DNA of 64,000 bases, from NCBI RefSeq assembly GCF_003014755.1, contig NZ_PYAW01000001.1, forward strand, positions 806,001-870,000, written 5' to 3'. Positions 8,495 through 17,026 of this stretch are shown here, one piece after another. Position 1 is the stretch's first letter. Every line of letters begins with the position of its first letter. Below the pieces are notes generated by a model, which saw only the letters and a list, made by a program, of their open reading frames with translations, made no database searches and was not told the DNA's origin. The position numbers and the translations under genes are program-made. This DNA is from Chitinophaga niastensis (GTDB lineage: Bacteria; Bacteroidota; Bacteroidia; Chitinophagales; Chitinophagaceae).

Positions 8495-8622
8495 CCGCTC
8501 TACCACTTTTCATCGTTTTCTCCCCAGTTTCCTGTAAAATTCTACCTCATAATAAATGCCCCTTTCTATTGGTTATGATTTAGCCGATATTTAAGCAGCT
8601 TATCAGAAGAAGATTCGGCTTC

Positions 8623-9447
8623 TTGCAAACCTTATGTGTGGCACATTTTTACAATGAAATAATTTTTGCTGCGGGATGGCCTTACTGGCTGTTTTTTTTG
8701 TTAAGTCTCATAACCCTCATCGTATTTTTTATCCTGCGGGAAAGAAGGATCAAGAGAGCTTCAGCGAAAGAAATAACCATTCACCATGCGTTGATTAACC
8801 TGGAGCTACATGCTTTCCAGGCGCAGATGGACCCGCATTTTATTTTTAATAGCCTCAATGCTATTCATCATTATATCCTTACTACCAGCACGGATATGGC
8901 ATCCCTGTATCTTACCCGTTTTTCCCGGCTGATGCGGCTGATGATCGGTAATTTCAACAAGGAATGGATATCGCTGTATGATGAACTGGAAGCACTGGAA
9001 CTATATATACAACTGGAACAACTACGTTTTGACCAGCAATTCAACTATCAGCTGCATGTATTACCGGAAGTGAATCAACAATTTACACTGATACCTCCGC
9101 TGATTATTCAGCCGTATGTACAATATGCTATCTGGCACCGGCTGCTGCCCCGGCCGCAAAAAACAGGCGGTTGTTTGAAGATCATCATTGGCCAGGAAAA
9201 CGATCGCCTTTTTATTCACCTGGAAGATAACGGTATCCTGATTACCGAACTGCTGGATGGCACCGGTGAACGGCAAGCGTCAGGGATAGACATTGCCTCA
9301 GAGCGGCTGTACATGATGAGTGAAAAATACCATATGCAGGCGAGCATTAAATCCAGGCAACTATTTGACGAGGAACACGAACCATCCGGTAACCAGCTCA
9401 CTATCAGTATGCAACACGTTGGTACCCGGCAATCATTGGCCGGATAA
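8623..9447 (+). CDS. LytS-type histidine kinase with degenerate ATP-binding site
   Basis: A 274-residue protein with one membrane helix (about 20-38) and the His_kinase motif MDPHFIFNSLNAIHHYI, with acceptor His72. In the ATP-binding domain the expected N-box (QPYVENAIWHG) reads QPYVQYAIWHR, so the Mg-binding Asn is replaced, and DNGIG reads DNGIL. It may therefore act as a phosphatase or scaffold, or bind ATP weakly. No ATG fits this frame near the N-terminus; TTG 8623 is the best start, and the N-terminus may be longer or eroded. A LytTR regulator follows 130 bases later and is the probable partner. Confidence 0.75.
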   Translation: MQTLCVAHFYNEIIFAAGWPYWLFFLLSLITLIVFFILRERRIKRASAKEITIHHALINLELHAFQAQMDPHFIFNSLNAIHHYILTTSTDMASLYLTRFSRLMRLMIGNFNKEWISLYDELEALELYIQLEQLRFDQQFNYQLHVLPEVNQQFTLIPPLIIQPYVQYAIWHRLLPRPQKTGGCLKIIIGQENDRLFIHLEDNGILITELLDGTGERQASGIDIASERLYMMSEKYHMQASIKSRQLFDEEHEPSGNQLTISMQHVGTRQSLAG

Positions 9448-9577
9448 GGCTTTAGTTGGTTATTTCTGGTAAATAGCTTAATTTCTACATGGATTTTCTG
9501 GCTTAACGACCACATAGCACTAACCATATAACAAAACCTACAGCAAATCTAAAGCACTCAACACTTAATCTAATCAC

Positions 9578-10324
9578 ATGCGTGCCATTATCGTGGACGA
9601 TGAGAAACATAGCAGAGACGTGCTGCGTATTATGTTAGAGAAGTACTGTCCTCATGTTTCCGTGCAGGCTGCCTGCAGCAATGGTACCTCTGCACTGGAG
9701 GCCATTATTAAGCAGCAACCGGAACTGCTTTTCCTGGATGTGGAAATGCCCGGTTTGGATGGTTTCCAGGTATTGGAAGCATGTACCAATCACTCCTTTG
9801 CCGTTATATTTACAACAGCCTATGATCACTACGCCTTAAAGGCCATTCACCACAGCGCCCTGGATTATTTACTCAAGCCCATTGATGGAAAAGAACTGAT
9901 GGAAGCTGTGGAAAAAGCGGGCACACAATCAGTATCCAATTCCGCAGCAAAAGTGGAAGACCTGTTACAGTATCTTTATCTGCAACTGCATCAGGACGAA
10001 AGGCTGGCATTTCCTACCATAGATGGCTTGCGGATGGTGTCTGTAAAAGATATTATTTATTGTGAATCTACGGCTACCAAAACCACCATTCATTTACAAA
10101 TGCAGGAAAAGCCGGTACTCGTGTGTCGCAACATGAAAGAGATGGAGGAGTTGCTGTGTAATAAAGGTTTTTTTCGTGTGCATAACAGCTTCCTCATCAA
10201 TTTATCTTTCATGGATAAATATATTAAAGGAGATGGTGGAGAAATAATTATGTGTGATGGCTATAGTGTGCCGGTATCCCGTGAGAAAAAACAGGATTTT
10301 CTGTTGCGGATAGAACATTTGTAA
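9578..10324 (+). CDS. LytTR-type response regulator
   Basis: A 248-residue regulator: receiver domain at 1-115 (VDDEKHSRD, phospho-acceptor in LLFLDVEMPGLDGFQ, TTAYD, LLKPI) and a LytTR DNA-binding domain at about 150-245 (TTIHLQ, FFRVHNSFLINL, GYSVPVSREKK). LytTR proteins bind short direct repeats. It follows the LytS-like kinase at 8.6 kb and is probably its partner. The convergent batE gene ends four bases beyond its stop. Confidence 0.9.
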   Translation: MRAIIVDDEKHSRDVLRIMLEKYCPHVSVQAACSNGTSALEAIIKQQPELLFLDVEMPGLDGFQVLEACTNHSFAVIFTTAYDHYALKAIHHSALDYLLKPIDGKELMEAVEKAGTQSVSNSAAKVEDLLQYLYLQLHQDERLAFPTIDGLRMVSVKDIIYCESTATKTTIHLQMQEKPVLVCRNMKEMEELLCNKGFFRVHNSFLINLSFMDKYIKGDGGEIIMCDGYSVPVSREKKQDFLLRIEHL

Positions 10325-10328
10325 TCTG

Positions 10329-11114
10329 TTACAACCGCTTAATGTAAGCGCAGCTGATCCAACCGCTCTTGCCATCTGCCAGCTCTATCTTACAAAAATC
10401 CTTGGTCGCATCTGATACATGTACTTTCATACCTTCCTGGATCTCAAAAGCATCTTTGCTGTTTTCGTCCGGTGCCGTCTTTACTTTGATATTGTTGTTC
10501 ATCACAATACCGGATTGATGATTATTAGCTGCCAGGTACGTATCAACAGCCATAAGAAGGTAGAGTAAAAACAGGGCGCCGATAGCGTAGTTTCCCCAGC
10601 GCAAAAATTTGTTCTTCCATCCCGGCAAAAAAGTATTGAGCATAATGCCGGTTATCAGCAACCAGAAAAACAGGATACTCCCAACTGCCCACCCATTGGC
10701 CTTATGCAGGTGTTGTAATTGTAACCACCACTGCTGAAAAAATACTAACGGTAACTCCTCTACGTAGCCGTTCACCTTCTGATTGGCAATGGCAAGATTA
10801 TGTTTTACCGCAGCATCATTGGGTGATAACTGCAATGCTTTTTCGTAATTATATATTGCCAGGCTGTTTTTTCCTGCTTTGTAATAAGCATTTCCGGCAT
10901 TGAAGTAGATGGCTTTATGATTCACACCTTCATCCAGCAGTTGCTGATAGATCTTTGCTGATTCAGTAAACTTACTTTGATTAAAGAGGTTGTTCGCTTC
11001 CTCAAAGCTTTGCTGATGGGTGTTTTGAGGCGCCTGTGCATAACTGTCTGTATTAGCCAGGAAGAACAGTGCGATGGCAAAAAAAATGGATATAATATTT
11101 CTGTGATTCCGCAT
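10329..11114 (-). CDS. batE: BatE-like TPR and SH3 protein
   Basis: A 261-residue protein: signal peptide to about residue 27 (ends TDSYAQ), TPR repeats at about 33-110 (EEANNLFNQSKFTESAKIY, AIYFNAGNAYYKAGKNSLAI), two membrane helices (about 140-163 and 168-190) and a C-terminal bacterial SH3-like domain (about 205-261). This is the BatE architecture. The Bat proteins of Bacteroidota (batABCDE) are linked to aerotolerance and envelope stress. It lies 20 bases downstream of batD; batA, batB and batC are not in the window. Confidence 0.8.
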   Translation of the reverse strand: MRNHRNIISIFFAIALFFLANTDSYAQAPQNTHQQSFEEANNLFNQSKFTESAKIYQQLLDEGVNHKAIYFNAGNAYYKAGKNSLAIYNYEKALQLSPNDAAVKHNLAIANQKVNGYVEELPLVFFQQWWLQLQHLHKANGWAVGSILFFWLLITGIMLNTFLPGWKNKFLRWGNYAIGALFLLYLLMAVDTYLAANNHQSGIVMNNNIKVKTAPDENSKDAFEIQEGMKVHVSDATKDFCKIELADGKSGWISCAYIKRL

Positions 11115-11134
11115 TTTGACCTTTCGTTAAATAA

Positions 11135-13090
11135 TTAATTCTTCAACGCATCTTCCAGGTTGCTGATAATATGTACCGCCTGCTCGTAAGTACCCTGCAT
11201 CTTATGATTTTGTGCAGGCGCATAGAGTGCTACTTCGCAATTGGCTATCAGCTCAAACAGCTCACTTGCATTGCTGCCGTTGATGCGGCGTGCCGCCAGT
11301 TTGTCCTGCACTAATTGTTTACTGAGATCTGCCATGGGGATCTTTAGCTTGTTACTCAGATATCCCCATACTGCACGGGAAGTTTCTTCATAAAAAGCTT
11401 TTTCCTTACCGTCTTTCAGGTAACGTGCCGCCAGTTCCAGCCTTTTCAGTGCTACTTTATTTGCATAGCGGTGTTTGAGTAAGGCTGCATTGGTGGTGTT
11501 GTAATTTTTTCTGCGTTTATATACGATGATGCCTGCTGCTATGAGTAAAGGCAGTAGCAGCAATACATAGAACCATGGGCTGAGAATAAACCAGCTATGG
11601 TTTTTTGTCCAGTTCAGGATGCCGGTGTCATTTTTCACGAGTTCATTTTTAGCTACCCCAAAATCCTGCTTGTCTTGTTTGATGTGCTTGCCTTGTGTAA
11701 TGTGAATTACAAATGGTTGCGAGCGCATTGTTTTATAGCTGTTGGCGGCTGGATCAAAGTAAGAGAATTCAACGGCTGGTATGGTATGGTCGCCTGCTTC
11801 CTGTGGCATCAGCACATATTCAAATGTGCGGCTACCGGAGAGCGGGTTGCTATTCTTTTCTATGTCGTCTGTTACCTTTGGATCGTACTTTTCAAATCCG
11901 CTGGGGATCTCTATTTTAGGAGGGTTGAGCAGGTTTACATTACCCTGACCGCCAATAGTAACTTTCAGTGTCAGTGCATCATCCGTGGTAAGTTTATTTT
12001 TATCTACTGTTGCAGTCATGTTAAAGCGACCAACAGCACCGTTATAGCTGGTAGGCCGGCCTTCAATGGGCACTGGCTTCACGTTTATTGTTATCGGGTT
12101 GCTTTGGATCTTATACGGAACATCCTGGTATTCTACTTCCGGGCGATTAAAGAAATCATCAAAGAATGGATCTTTAAAAGAAGGATCATTGAAGATATCA
12201 TCGAACGGATCTTTAGCTTTACCTCCCCCATGTTTGCTGCTGACCATTTTTACCAGTCGCACCTGGTTGTCTACCTCAACCGGATCAAGGTCCAGTTTGC
12301 CGGATTGAAATGGAAACAGCAGTGTTTTACGAATGGTAAATACTTTATACGGAATGCCGTTAACTCTTTCTTCAGTGGCTTGTGGCGGATTGGGCAATTC
12401 AATGTCTTTTGCAGAAAAACCTTTGAAGGCGGGCACTTTGGTGACGCTTGAATTAGTTGGCAGGCGCGTAAAAAGTTTATACGTTGCCGTTAGTTGTTCT
12501 CCTTCGTATAAATTGGTTTTATCTACATCTACTTTCAGGAAAATATTTTTGCGGAGCTTTTCATTTATGTCTTCGCCCTTTTTCAGTACACCTTCCGGTA
12601 AATCATCTGCGTTGCCCTGTTGGCCACGGTGCGGCTGTAATCCGGCAGATGGCTGCTGCGTTTGTTGTTGCTGCTGTTGTTGAGCCTGCCCATTACCTTT
12701 TTTAACTTCAATTAAAACAGGATTGGATTTTACGATATTGCCATTCACACGTGCCTGCGCACCTGCAATAGTGAAACTACCCACATGTTTGGCTTGTAAC
12801 AGGTAGCTCAGTGCGATATATTCAGACCGCTTACCATTGAAGATAGATTGTCCCTGCATTTGCGAAGGTCCCTGCAACACGTCAAAGTCCTTGAAGCTGG
12901 GTGGTGTAAAGCTGGCCACGTTCACGCCATTTTCCAGCATGAACTGGATCTGGAATGGTTCATCCTGTGTCACATTGTTATTGCTCACGGAGGTGGTAAA
13001 GCGAAACTCCTGAGCGGAGGCACAAGCTACCAGCCCTAAGCAAAACAAAACGGAGAAAATACACTTCCTTATACAATATCTGTCCATCAT
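11135..13090 (-). CDS. batD: BatD, envelope protein of the Bat operon
   Basis: A roughly 650-residue BatD family protein with an N-terminal signal (LFCLGLVACASAQ), repeated Ig-like beta domains, a Gln-rich linker (about 145-165), one membrane helix near residue 505-525 (WFYVLLLLPLLIAAGIIVY) and a cytoplasmic C-terminal helical tail. The longest frame opens at 13114, but MM at residues 9-10 gives a better signal peptide, so I place the start at 13090 (13087 is equally good). It is cotranscribed with batE. Bat proteins are associated with oxygen tolerance in Bacteroides; the mechanism is not defined. Confidence 0.85.
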   Translation of the reverse strand: MMDRYCIRKCIFSVLFCLGLVACASAQEFRFTTSVSNNNVTQDEPFQIQFMLENGVNVASFTPPSFKDFDVLQGPSQMQGQSIFNGKRSEYIALSYLLQAKHVGSFTIAGAQARVNGNIVKSNPVLIEVKKGNGQAQQQQQQQTQQPSAGLQPHRGQQGNADDLPEGVLKKGEDINEKLRKNIFLKVDVDKTNLYEGEQLTATYKLFTRLPTNSSVTKVPAFKGFSAKDIELPNPPQATEERVNGIPYKVFTIRKTLLFPFQSGKLDLDPVEVDNQVRLVKMVSSKHGGGKAKDPFDDIFNDPSFKDPFFDDFFNRPEVEYQDVPYKIQSNPITINVKPVPIEGRPTSYNGAVGRFNMTATVDKNKLTTDDALTLKVTIGGQGNVNLLNPPKIEIPSGFEKYDPKVTDDIEKNSNPLSGSRTFEYVLMPQEAGDHTIPAVEFSYFDPAANSYKTMRSQPFVIHITQGKHIKQDKQDFGVAKNELVKNDTGILNWTKNHSWFILSPWFYVLLLLPLLIAAGIIVYKRRKNYNTTNAALLKHRYANKVALKRLELAARYLKDGKEKAFYEETSRAVWGYLSNKLKIPMADLSKQLVQDKLAARRINGSNASELFELIANCEVALYAPAQNHKMQGTYEQAVHIISNLEDALKN

Positions 13091-13159
13091 AGTTATGTCA
13101 ACAAATTTAACCAAAGCCGCTCCGGAAGCGCAGTAAGCACCCGTTAAAAGTTAGTTAAA

Positions 13160-13230
13160 AGAATTACGAATTACGGATCGGCGCGATCTTCGCTTATAAC
13201 CGCAATTCATAATTCGCAATTCGTAATTCT
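13160..13230. repeat. Composite palindrome C (GAATTACG arms)
   Basis: Arms AGAATTACGAATTACGG (13160-13176) and 13214-13230 pair with few mismatches. The loop contains ATCTTCGCTTATAACCG, nearly identical to the loop of palindrome D. It lies just behind the 3' end of the SDR gene and upstream of batD. Confidence 0.6.
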
Positions 13231-13235
13231 TTCTG

Positions 13236-13937
13236 TTATATGTCTCCCAGCATGGGTCTGAGCAGGATTTCTTCAATTACGGTTTGTTTGGCCATTGACC
13301 AGGCCGACCAGATAACACTGGCAATATCTTCGGGAGGCATCATTCTGTCTGGGGCCGCTTCAAAACCTTCCCAGGAGGCTGTTAGTGTAGGGCCCGGGCT
13401 CACAGCGGTAACACGGATATTATGGGCCTGCAGCTCTTCTCGCAGATTTTTGCTGAAGCCTAGCAAAGCGTATTTGGTAATACTGTAGGAACCGCCGTTG
13501 GGGTAAGCCTTGTGGCTGGCAGTAGAGCACATGTTAAAAATATGTCCGTTGCGATGCGGTATCATCAGGGGCAATAATTCACGGGTAAGGTGATAGGCGC
13601 TGTATACATTTACCGCCATCAACTTTTCCAGTAAGCCATCTTCTTCCTGGTGTATAGCTCCCGGAATAAAAATGCCGGCATTATTCACCAGTATATCAAC
13701 ACTTGAAAAAACGGTTTTTATTTTAGCTGCAAAGGCCAGTACCTGTGCTTTATCGCCCATATCCACCAATTCTGCATGTACTGTTACTGCCGGGTTCTTT
13801 GCCTGGATGGCAGCCTTTGCACTTGCCAGCGTGTCTGCATGTCTGGCGCAAATAGCTACATTAAATCCTTCCTGAGCCAGTTTCTCTGCAATAGCCTTTC
13901 CGATGCCCTTGCTGGCACCTGTTATAACTGCATTCAT
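13236..13937 (-). CDS. SDR-family NAD(P)-dependent oxidoreductase
   Basis: A 233-residue classical short-chain dehydrogenase/reductase. Visible are the cofactor motif TGASKGIG at residues 6-13, NNAG near 89-92, a catalytic Ser near 139-143, and YSITK (Tyr and Lys of the active site) near 152-156. Its sequence style (FSKNLREEL, VSPGPTLT) resembles bacterial 3-ketoacyl-reductase-like or sepiapterin-reductase-like SDRs, but the substrate cannot be assigned. It is a single gene between batDE and a divergent phosphatase. Confidence 0.88.
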   Translation of the reverse strand: MNAVITGASKGIGKAIAEKLAQEGFNVAICARHADTLASAKAAIQAKNPAVTVHAELVDMGDKAQVLAFAAKIKTVFSSVDILVNNAGIFIPGAIHQEEDGLLEKLMAVNVYSAYHLTRELLPLMIPHRNGHIFNMCSTASHKAYPNGGSYSITKYALLGFSKNLREELQAHNIRVTAVSPGPTLTASWEGFEAAPDRMMPPEDIASVIWSAWSMAKQTVIEEILLRPMLGDI

Positions 13938-14033
13938 AGTTTCGTTGATTAAAGCAGTAAAGTAAGGAATTTAGTTTGAATGAATGGCCGGGTGCCGGCC
14001 CATCTGTGTAGTATTTTGTACCTTTGCGCAGTC

Positions 14034-14729
14034 ATGAAATACAAACATATTTTCTTTGATCTGGACCACACACTCTGGGACTTCGAAACAAATGAACAGG
14101 AAACATTGCTGGAGCTGTATAACAGCCACGCTTTAGAGAGCAGAGGGGTGCCTTCATTTGAGGCATTTTCCACCTCCTATGTAGGTCATAATGAACGTTT
14201 GTGGGACCGCTTCCGCAAAGGGTTTATCACACGTAATGAATTGCGCGACAAGCGCTTCCGTCTTACCTTACTGGATTTCAAAATAGGTGATGAAGCACTG
14301 AACAAAAAGATCAGTGAAGGGTTCCTGGAAATACTGCCCTACAAAACAGCATTGTTCCCGGAAACTAAAGAAACGCTGGATTACCTGGCAGCAAAGGATT
14401 ACCCGATGCACATGATCACAAATGGGTTTGAAGAAACACAGTTGTTGAAAATGAAAAATGCAGGTATTGCGCATTATTTCACACACATTATCACCTCCGA
14501 AATAGCCGGAAGCTTAAAACCTTATCGGGAAATTTTTGATTATGCTATCACCAAAGCCAGTACCAGTGCGAGAGAAAGTATTATGATCGGGGATGCTATG
14601 GAGCTCGATATTAAGGGCGCACACGGAGCGGGAATGGACCAGGTATATTTCAATCCTGCCAAACCACCAGTAGATTTTAAGCCTACTTATACTATCGGGC
14701 ATTTGAGAGAACTGAAGGAGATATTATAA
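14034..14729 (+). CDS. YjjG-family HAD hydrolase (noncanonical nucleotidase)
   Basis: A 231-residue HAD phosphatase starting MKYKHIFFDLDHTLWDFE, which carries the nucleophile motif DLDHT. Later motifs are MITNGF (Ser/Thr motif II), a Lys in SLKPYREIF and GDAMELDIKGAHGAG (motif IV). This pattern is typical of YjjG-type 5'-nucleotidases that remove noncanonical pyrimidine nucleotides. A longer frame opens at 13980, but the ATG at 14034 gives the family N-terminus and is preferred. Confidence 0.88.
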   Translation: MKYKHIFFDLDHTLWDFETNEQETLLELYNSHALESRGVPSFEAFSTSYVGHNERLWDRFRKGFITRNELRDKRFRLTLLDFKIGDEALNKKISEGFLEILPYKTALFPETKETLDYLAAKDYPMHMITNGFEETQLLKMKNAGIAHYFTHIITSEIAGSLKPYREIFDYAITKASTSARESIMIGDAMELDIKGAHGAGMDQVYFNPAKPPVDFKPTYTIGHLRELKEIL

Positions 14730-14732
14730 ATT

Positions 14733-14801
14733 AAATTACGAATTGTCAATTACGGCACAAAACAATCTTCGCTCATAACCGTAATTGACAATTTGTAATT
14801 T
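14733..14801. repeat. Composite palindrome D (GAATTACG-like arms), bidirectional terminator
   Basis: Arms 14733-14755 and 14779-14801 are 23 bases each with one mismatch. The loop carries ATCTTCGCTCATAA. It lies exactly between two convergent genes (ends 14729 and 14803), with a T-rich right arm, as expected of a two-way terminator. Confidence 0.7.
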
Positions 14802-14802
14802 T

Positions 14803-15030
14803 TTATTGCGCTTTGGCTTTTGGCTTATTTGCAGCGGCCGTTCTCAGGCTGGCTGTTTTGGATGGCTGCTGACAGCAGCTTTTACCTTTTGCAGTAGTTT
14901 TGCAATTAGTAGCAGTACAAGTTTTCTTTGTTGATTTGTCCGCAGCAGGTTTGCTTTGGGTTTTCTCCTGGGCAAACGCTACTCCTGCCATAAATAAGAA
15001 GGCTGCAACGCCGGTAAAAACTTTAGTCAT
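14803..15030 (-). CDS. Small secreted Lys/Cys-rich protein of unknown function
   Basis: A 75-residue protein with a clear signal peptide (about 1-20, ending AGVAFAQ). The mature part is basic and low in complexity, with four cysteines in CTATNC and SCC. No family is recognised. The cysteines could bind metal, but this is a guess. It lies downstream of psd on the same strand with 26 bases between. Confidence 0.65.
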   Translation of the reverse strand: MTKVFTGVAAFLFMAGVAFAQEKTQSKPAADKSTKKTCTATNCKTTAKGKSCCQQPSKTASLRTAAANKPKAKAQ

Positions 15031-15056
15031 AATAATGCAGTTTAATTACTAAGATA

Positions 15057-15710
15057 CTAGATTTTAGCGATAACGGAAATACCGCCCTGTACTACCTGTT
15101 CCAGCTGAACAGCCACTGCTGTTCCGATAGGCAGATACAAATCCACACGGGAGCCGAATTTAATAAAGCCCATCTCTTCATTCTGTGTTACCTGCATACC
15201 CGGTTTCAGGTAGTTTACAATTCTGCGGGCCAGGGCACCGGCAATTTGTCTTACCAGGATATCTGCTTTACCATTACCGATAACGATAGAATGTCTTTCA
15301 TTTTCAGTAGATGATTTAGGATGCCAGGCCACCAGGTACTTACCGGCGTGGTATTGCGACAGTTTCACGGTACCGCTGATAGGGTTCCTGTTTACATGTA
15401 CATTGGCAGGACTCATGAAAATAGATACCTGCAGGCGTTTATCTTTGAAATACTCAGGTTCATACACTTCTTCAATCACTACTACTTTACCATCACAAGG
15501 AGAAATAACCAGTGAATCGCCCACGGTGTATTGTCTGGCTGGTATACGGAAAAATGATACGATGAACAGAAAAAAGGCCAGGGATATGATGGAAACGGTC
15601 CAGCACAGCGCAGGCGCATTGCCAAACCAGTAAAATACTGCTCCGTTAATTAACGCCAGTACCAGGAATACAAGGGAAATGGTAGCAAATCCTTCACGAT
15701 GGATCTTCAT
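15057..15710 (-). CDS. psd: Phosphatidylserine decarboxylase
   Basis: A 217-residue Psd of the short archaeal/Bacteroidota type, which makes phosphatidylethanolamine. It has two N-terminal membrane helices (about 10-30 and 33-53), the motif SPCDGKV, the conserved FMSPANVHVNR, and the self-cleavage site within FIKFGSRVD, where Gly-Ser is cut to create the pyruvoyl group. It stands 84 bases downstream of cdsA on the same strand, so the two phospholipid genes are probably one unit. Confidence 0.93.
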   Translation of the reverse strand: MKIHREGFATISLVFLVLALINGAVFYWFGNAPALCWTVSIISLAFFLFIVSFFRIPARQYTVGDSLVISPCDGKVVVIEEVYEPEYFKDKRLQVSIFMSPANVHVNRNPISGTVKLSQYHAGKYLVAWHPKSSTENERHSIVIGNGKADILVRQIAGALARRIVNYLKPGMQVTQNEEMGFIKFGSRVDLYLPIGTAVAVQLEQVVQGGISVIAKI

Positions 15711-15794
15711 TGTTTTTTGTTAGTTTATTGGTTTATGTGTTTTATCGTAATGCGAAGTTACTTCAATTCATTTTTTGTGGAATACGAAATTCTG

Positions 15795-16679
15795 TTAAGC
15801 CATCATAAAGAATTGAACGTAGATCCAGGCAAAGGGTGCTGCCAGCAGCAGCGAGTCAAAACGATCCAGGAAGCCGCCGTGGCCGGGCATGATACGCCCG
15901 GAGTCTTTTACGCCCGCCATTCTTTTTAGTTTAGACTCTATCAAATCACCTATGGTACCGAATATAGCAGCTATGCCAGCCAGTGCCAGCCAGTGTTGTA
16001 AGGCCAGGTACTGTTGTCCCCAAAAGTAGCCGTAAATCCCTGCAGTGGCTACAGCGAGGATCATACCGCCTACTGAACCTTCCATCGTTTTTTTAGGAGA
16101 AATAGCCGGAAAGAAAGGAGTACGGCCTATCAGCGACCCAACAATGTAGGCCATGGTATCATTAATCCAGATGAAAATGAGGAGCAGCAAAGGTATCAGC
16201 CATCCGGGGGCCGTGCCTACATCATTGGCTGTATAATGGATGTTGATGGCATTCAGCCTGATATGTATGAGCAAACCAAAAGGAATGATCACATATAGAA
16301 GGCCTATGGCGGAGTAGCCAATGTTTTTCAAAGAAAAGTCCTTGCTTAGTAAAACATCTCCCAAAGGCAGTATCAGCAGGAAAATTACTGTTATCCACCA
16401 GCCTATCAGGCCGGTAGCAATATGCCCGATTTCAAAATTTTTCCCGGTGAAGGTAAGTATGATTGCCGCTCCGGCTATCGTTATACCCCACTTGTGCCAG
16501 GAAGATATGGCGGCGTAATCGGTGTCTATTAAGCGTAATAACTTAAAATATTCCTGCAGGGCTAAACAGCCTATCAGGAAAAAAAGCAGGAAAAAAGTAT
16601 AGTCAGCCCATAAAATTCCTCCCAGCATCACTGCCACAAACACAAGCGCAGAGGCAGTGCGGGTAAAAAATGTCTTCAT
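15795..16679 (-). CDS. cdsA: Phosphatidate cytidylyltransferase
   Basis: A 294-residue polytopic membrane enzyme that makes CDP-diacylglycerol, the precursor of phosphatidylserine. Several hydrophobic helices are visible, and the C-terminal family signature KDSGRIMPGHGGFLDRFDS is intact. It lies upstream of psd and downstream of a DUF2007 gene, all on the reverse strand, fitting a phospholipid synthesis cluster. Confidence 0.95.
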   Translation of the reverse strand: MKTFFTRTASALVFVAVMLGGILWADYTFFLLFFLIGCLALQEYFKLLRLIDTDYAAISSWHKWGITIAGAAIILTFTGKNFEIGHIATGLIGWWITVIFLLILPLGDVLLSKDFSLKNIGYSAIGLLYVIIPFGLLIHIRLNAINIHYTANDVGTAPGWLIPLLLLIFIWINDTMAYIVGSLIGRTPFFPAISPKKTMEGSVGGMILAVATAGIYGYFWGQQYLALQHWLALAGIAAIFGTIGDLIESKLKRMAGVKDSGRIMPGHGGFLDRFDSLLLAAPFAWIYVQFFMMA

Positions 16680-16752
16680 TGTGCTTAAATCTGTTGATTA
16701 AATGCTATGCTACCCGCAAAAGTGTACAAAATTACCCGATAGAGCAAATCAC

Positions 16753-17001
16753 CTATTTGGAATCCACTTCGTTGGCGTCTCCGGTAGGCAGATTGTTGTG
16801 ATGATGCACCAGGCTTTTAGCCGTTTCCTCCTGGGTTTCATGCACATATAATTCTGCCTGGCCAGGTAGCAGGAAAGTGTAAGAAGATGATTGTCTGTTT
16901 AGTAAAATGGCATCAATTCCATTATCCAGGAGCATCCCTTTCACTATTTCTGCCTCGAAGGGCCGGTCACTGGAAAATATTTTAACCCAACCTTTTTCCA
17001 T
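16753..17001 (-). CDS. DUF2007 domain protein
   Basis: An 82-residue soluble protein with the DUF2007 pattern: WVKIFSSDRPFEAEIVKGML, a short Gly-Ile turn, and a C-terminal VHETQEETAK. DUF2007 proteins are small putative signal-transducing or PII-like proteins often encoded near membrane-lipid or protease genes. No catalytic residues are apparent. It sits 25 bases behind the CPBP protease gene and 73 bases upstream of cdsA. Confidence 0.8.
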   Translation of the reverse strand: MEKGWVKIFSSDRPFEAEIVKGMLLDNGIDAILLNRQSSSYTFLLPGQAELYVHETQEETAKSLVHHHNNLPTGDANEVDSK

Positions 17002-17026
17002 AATAATAGCTTTAATATCTTTTAGA

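Noticed and set aside
11597..12451. 284-codon plus-strand frame opposite batD
   Set aside because: Antisense shadow of batD; Phe/Val-rich composition without domains.
15795..15929. Plus-strand frame near cdsA as a small gene
   Set aside because: It is antisense to the conserved C-terminal CdsA signature.
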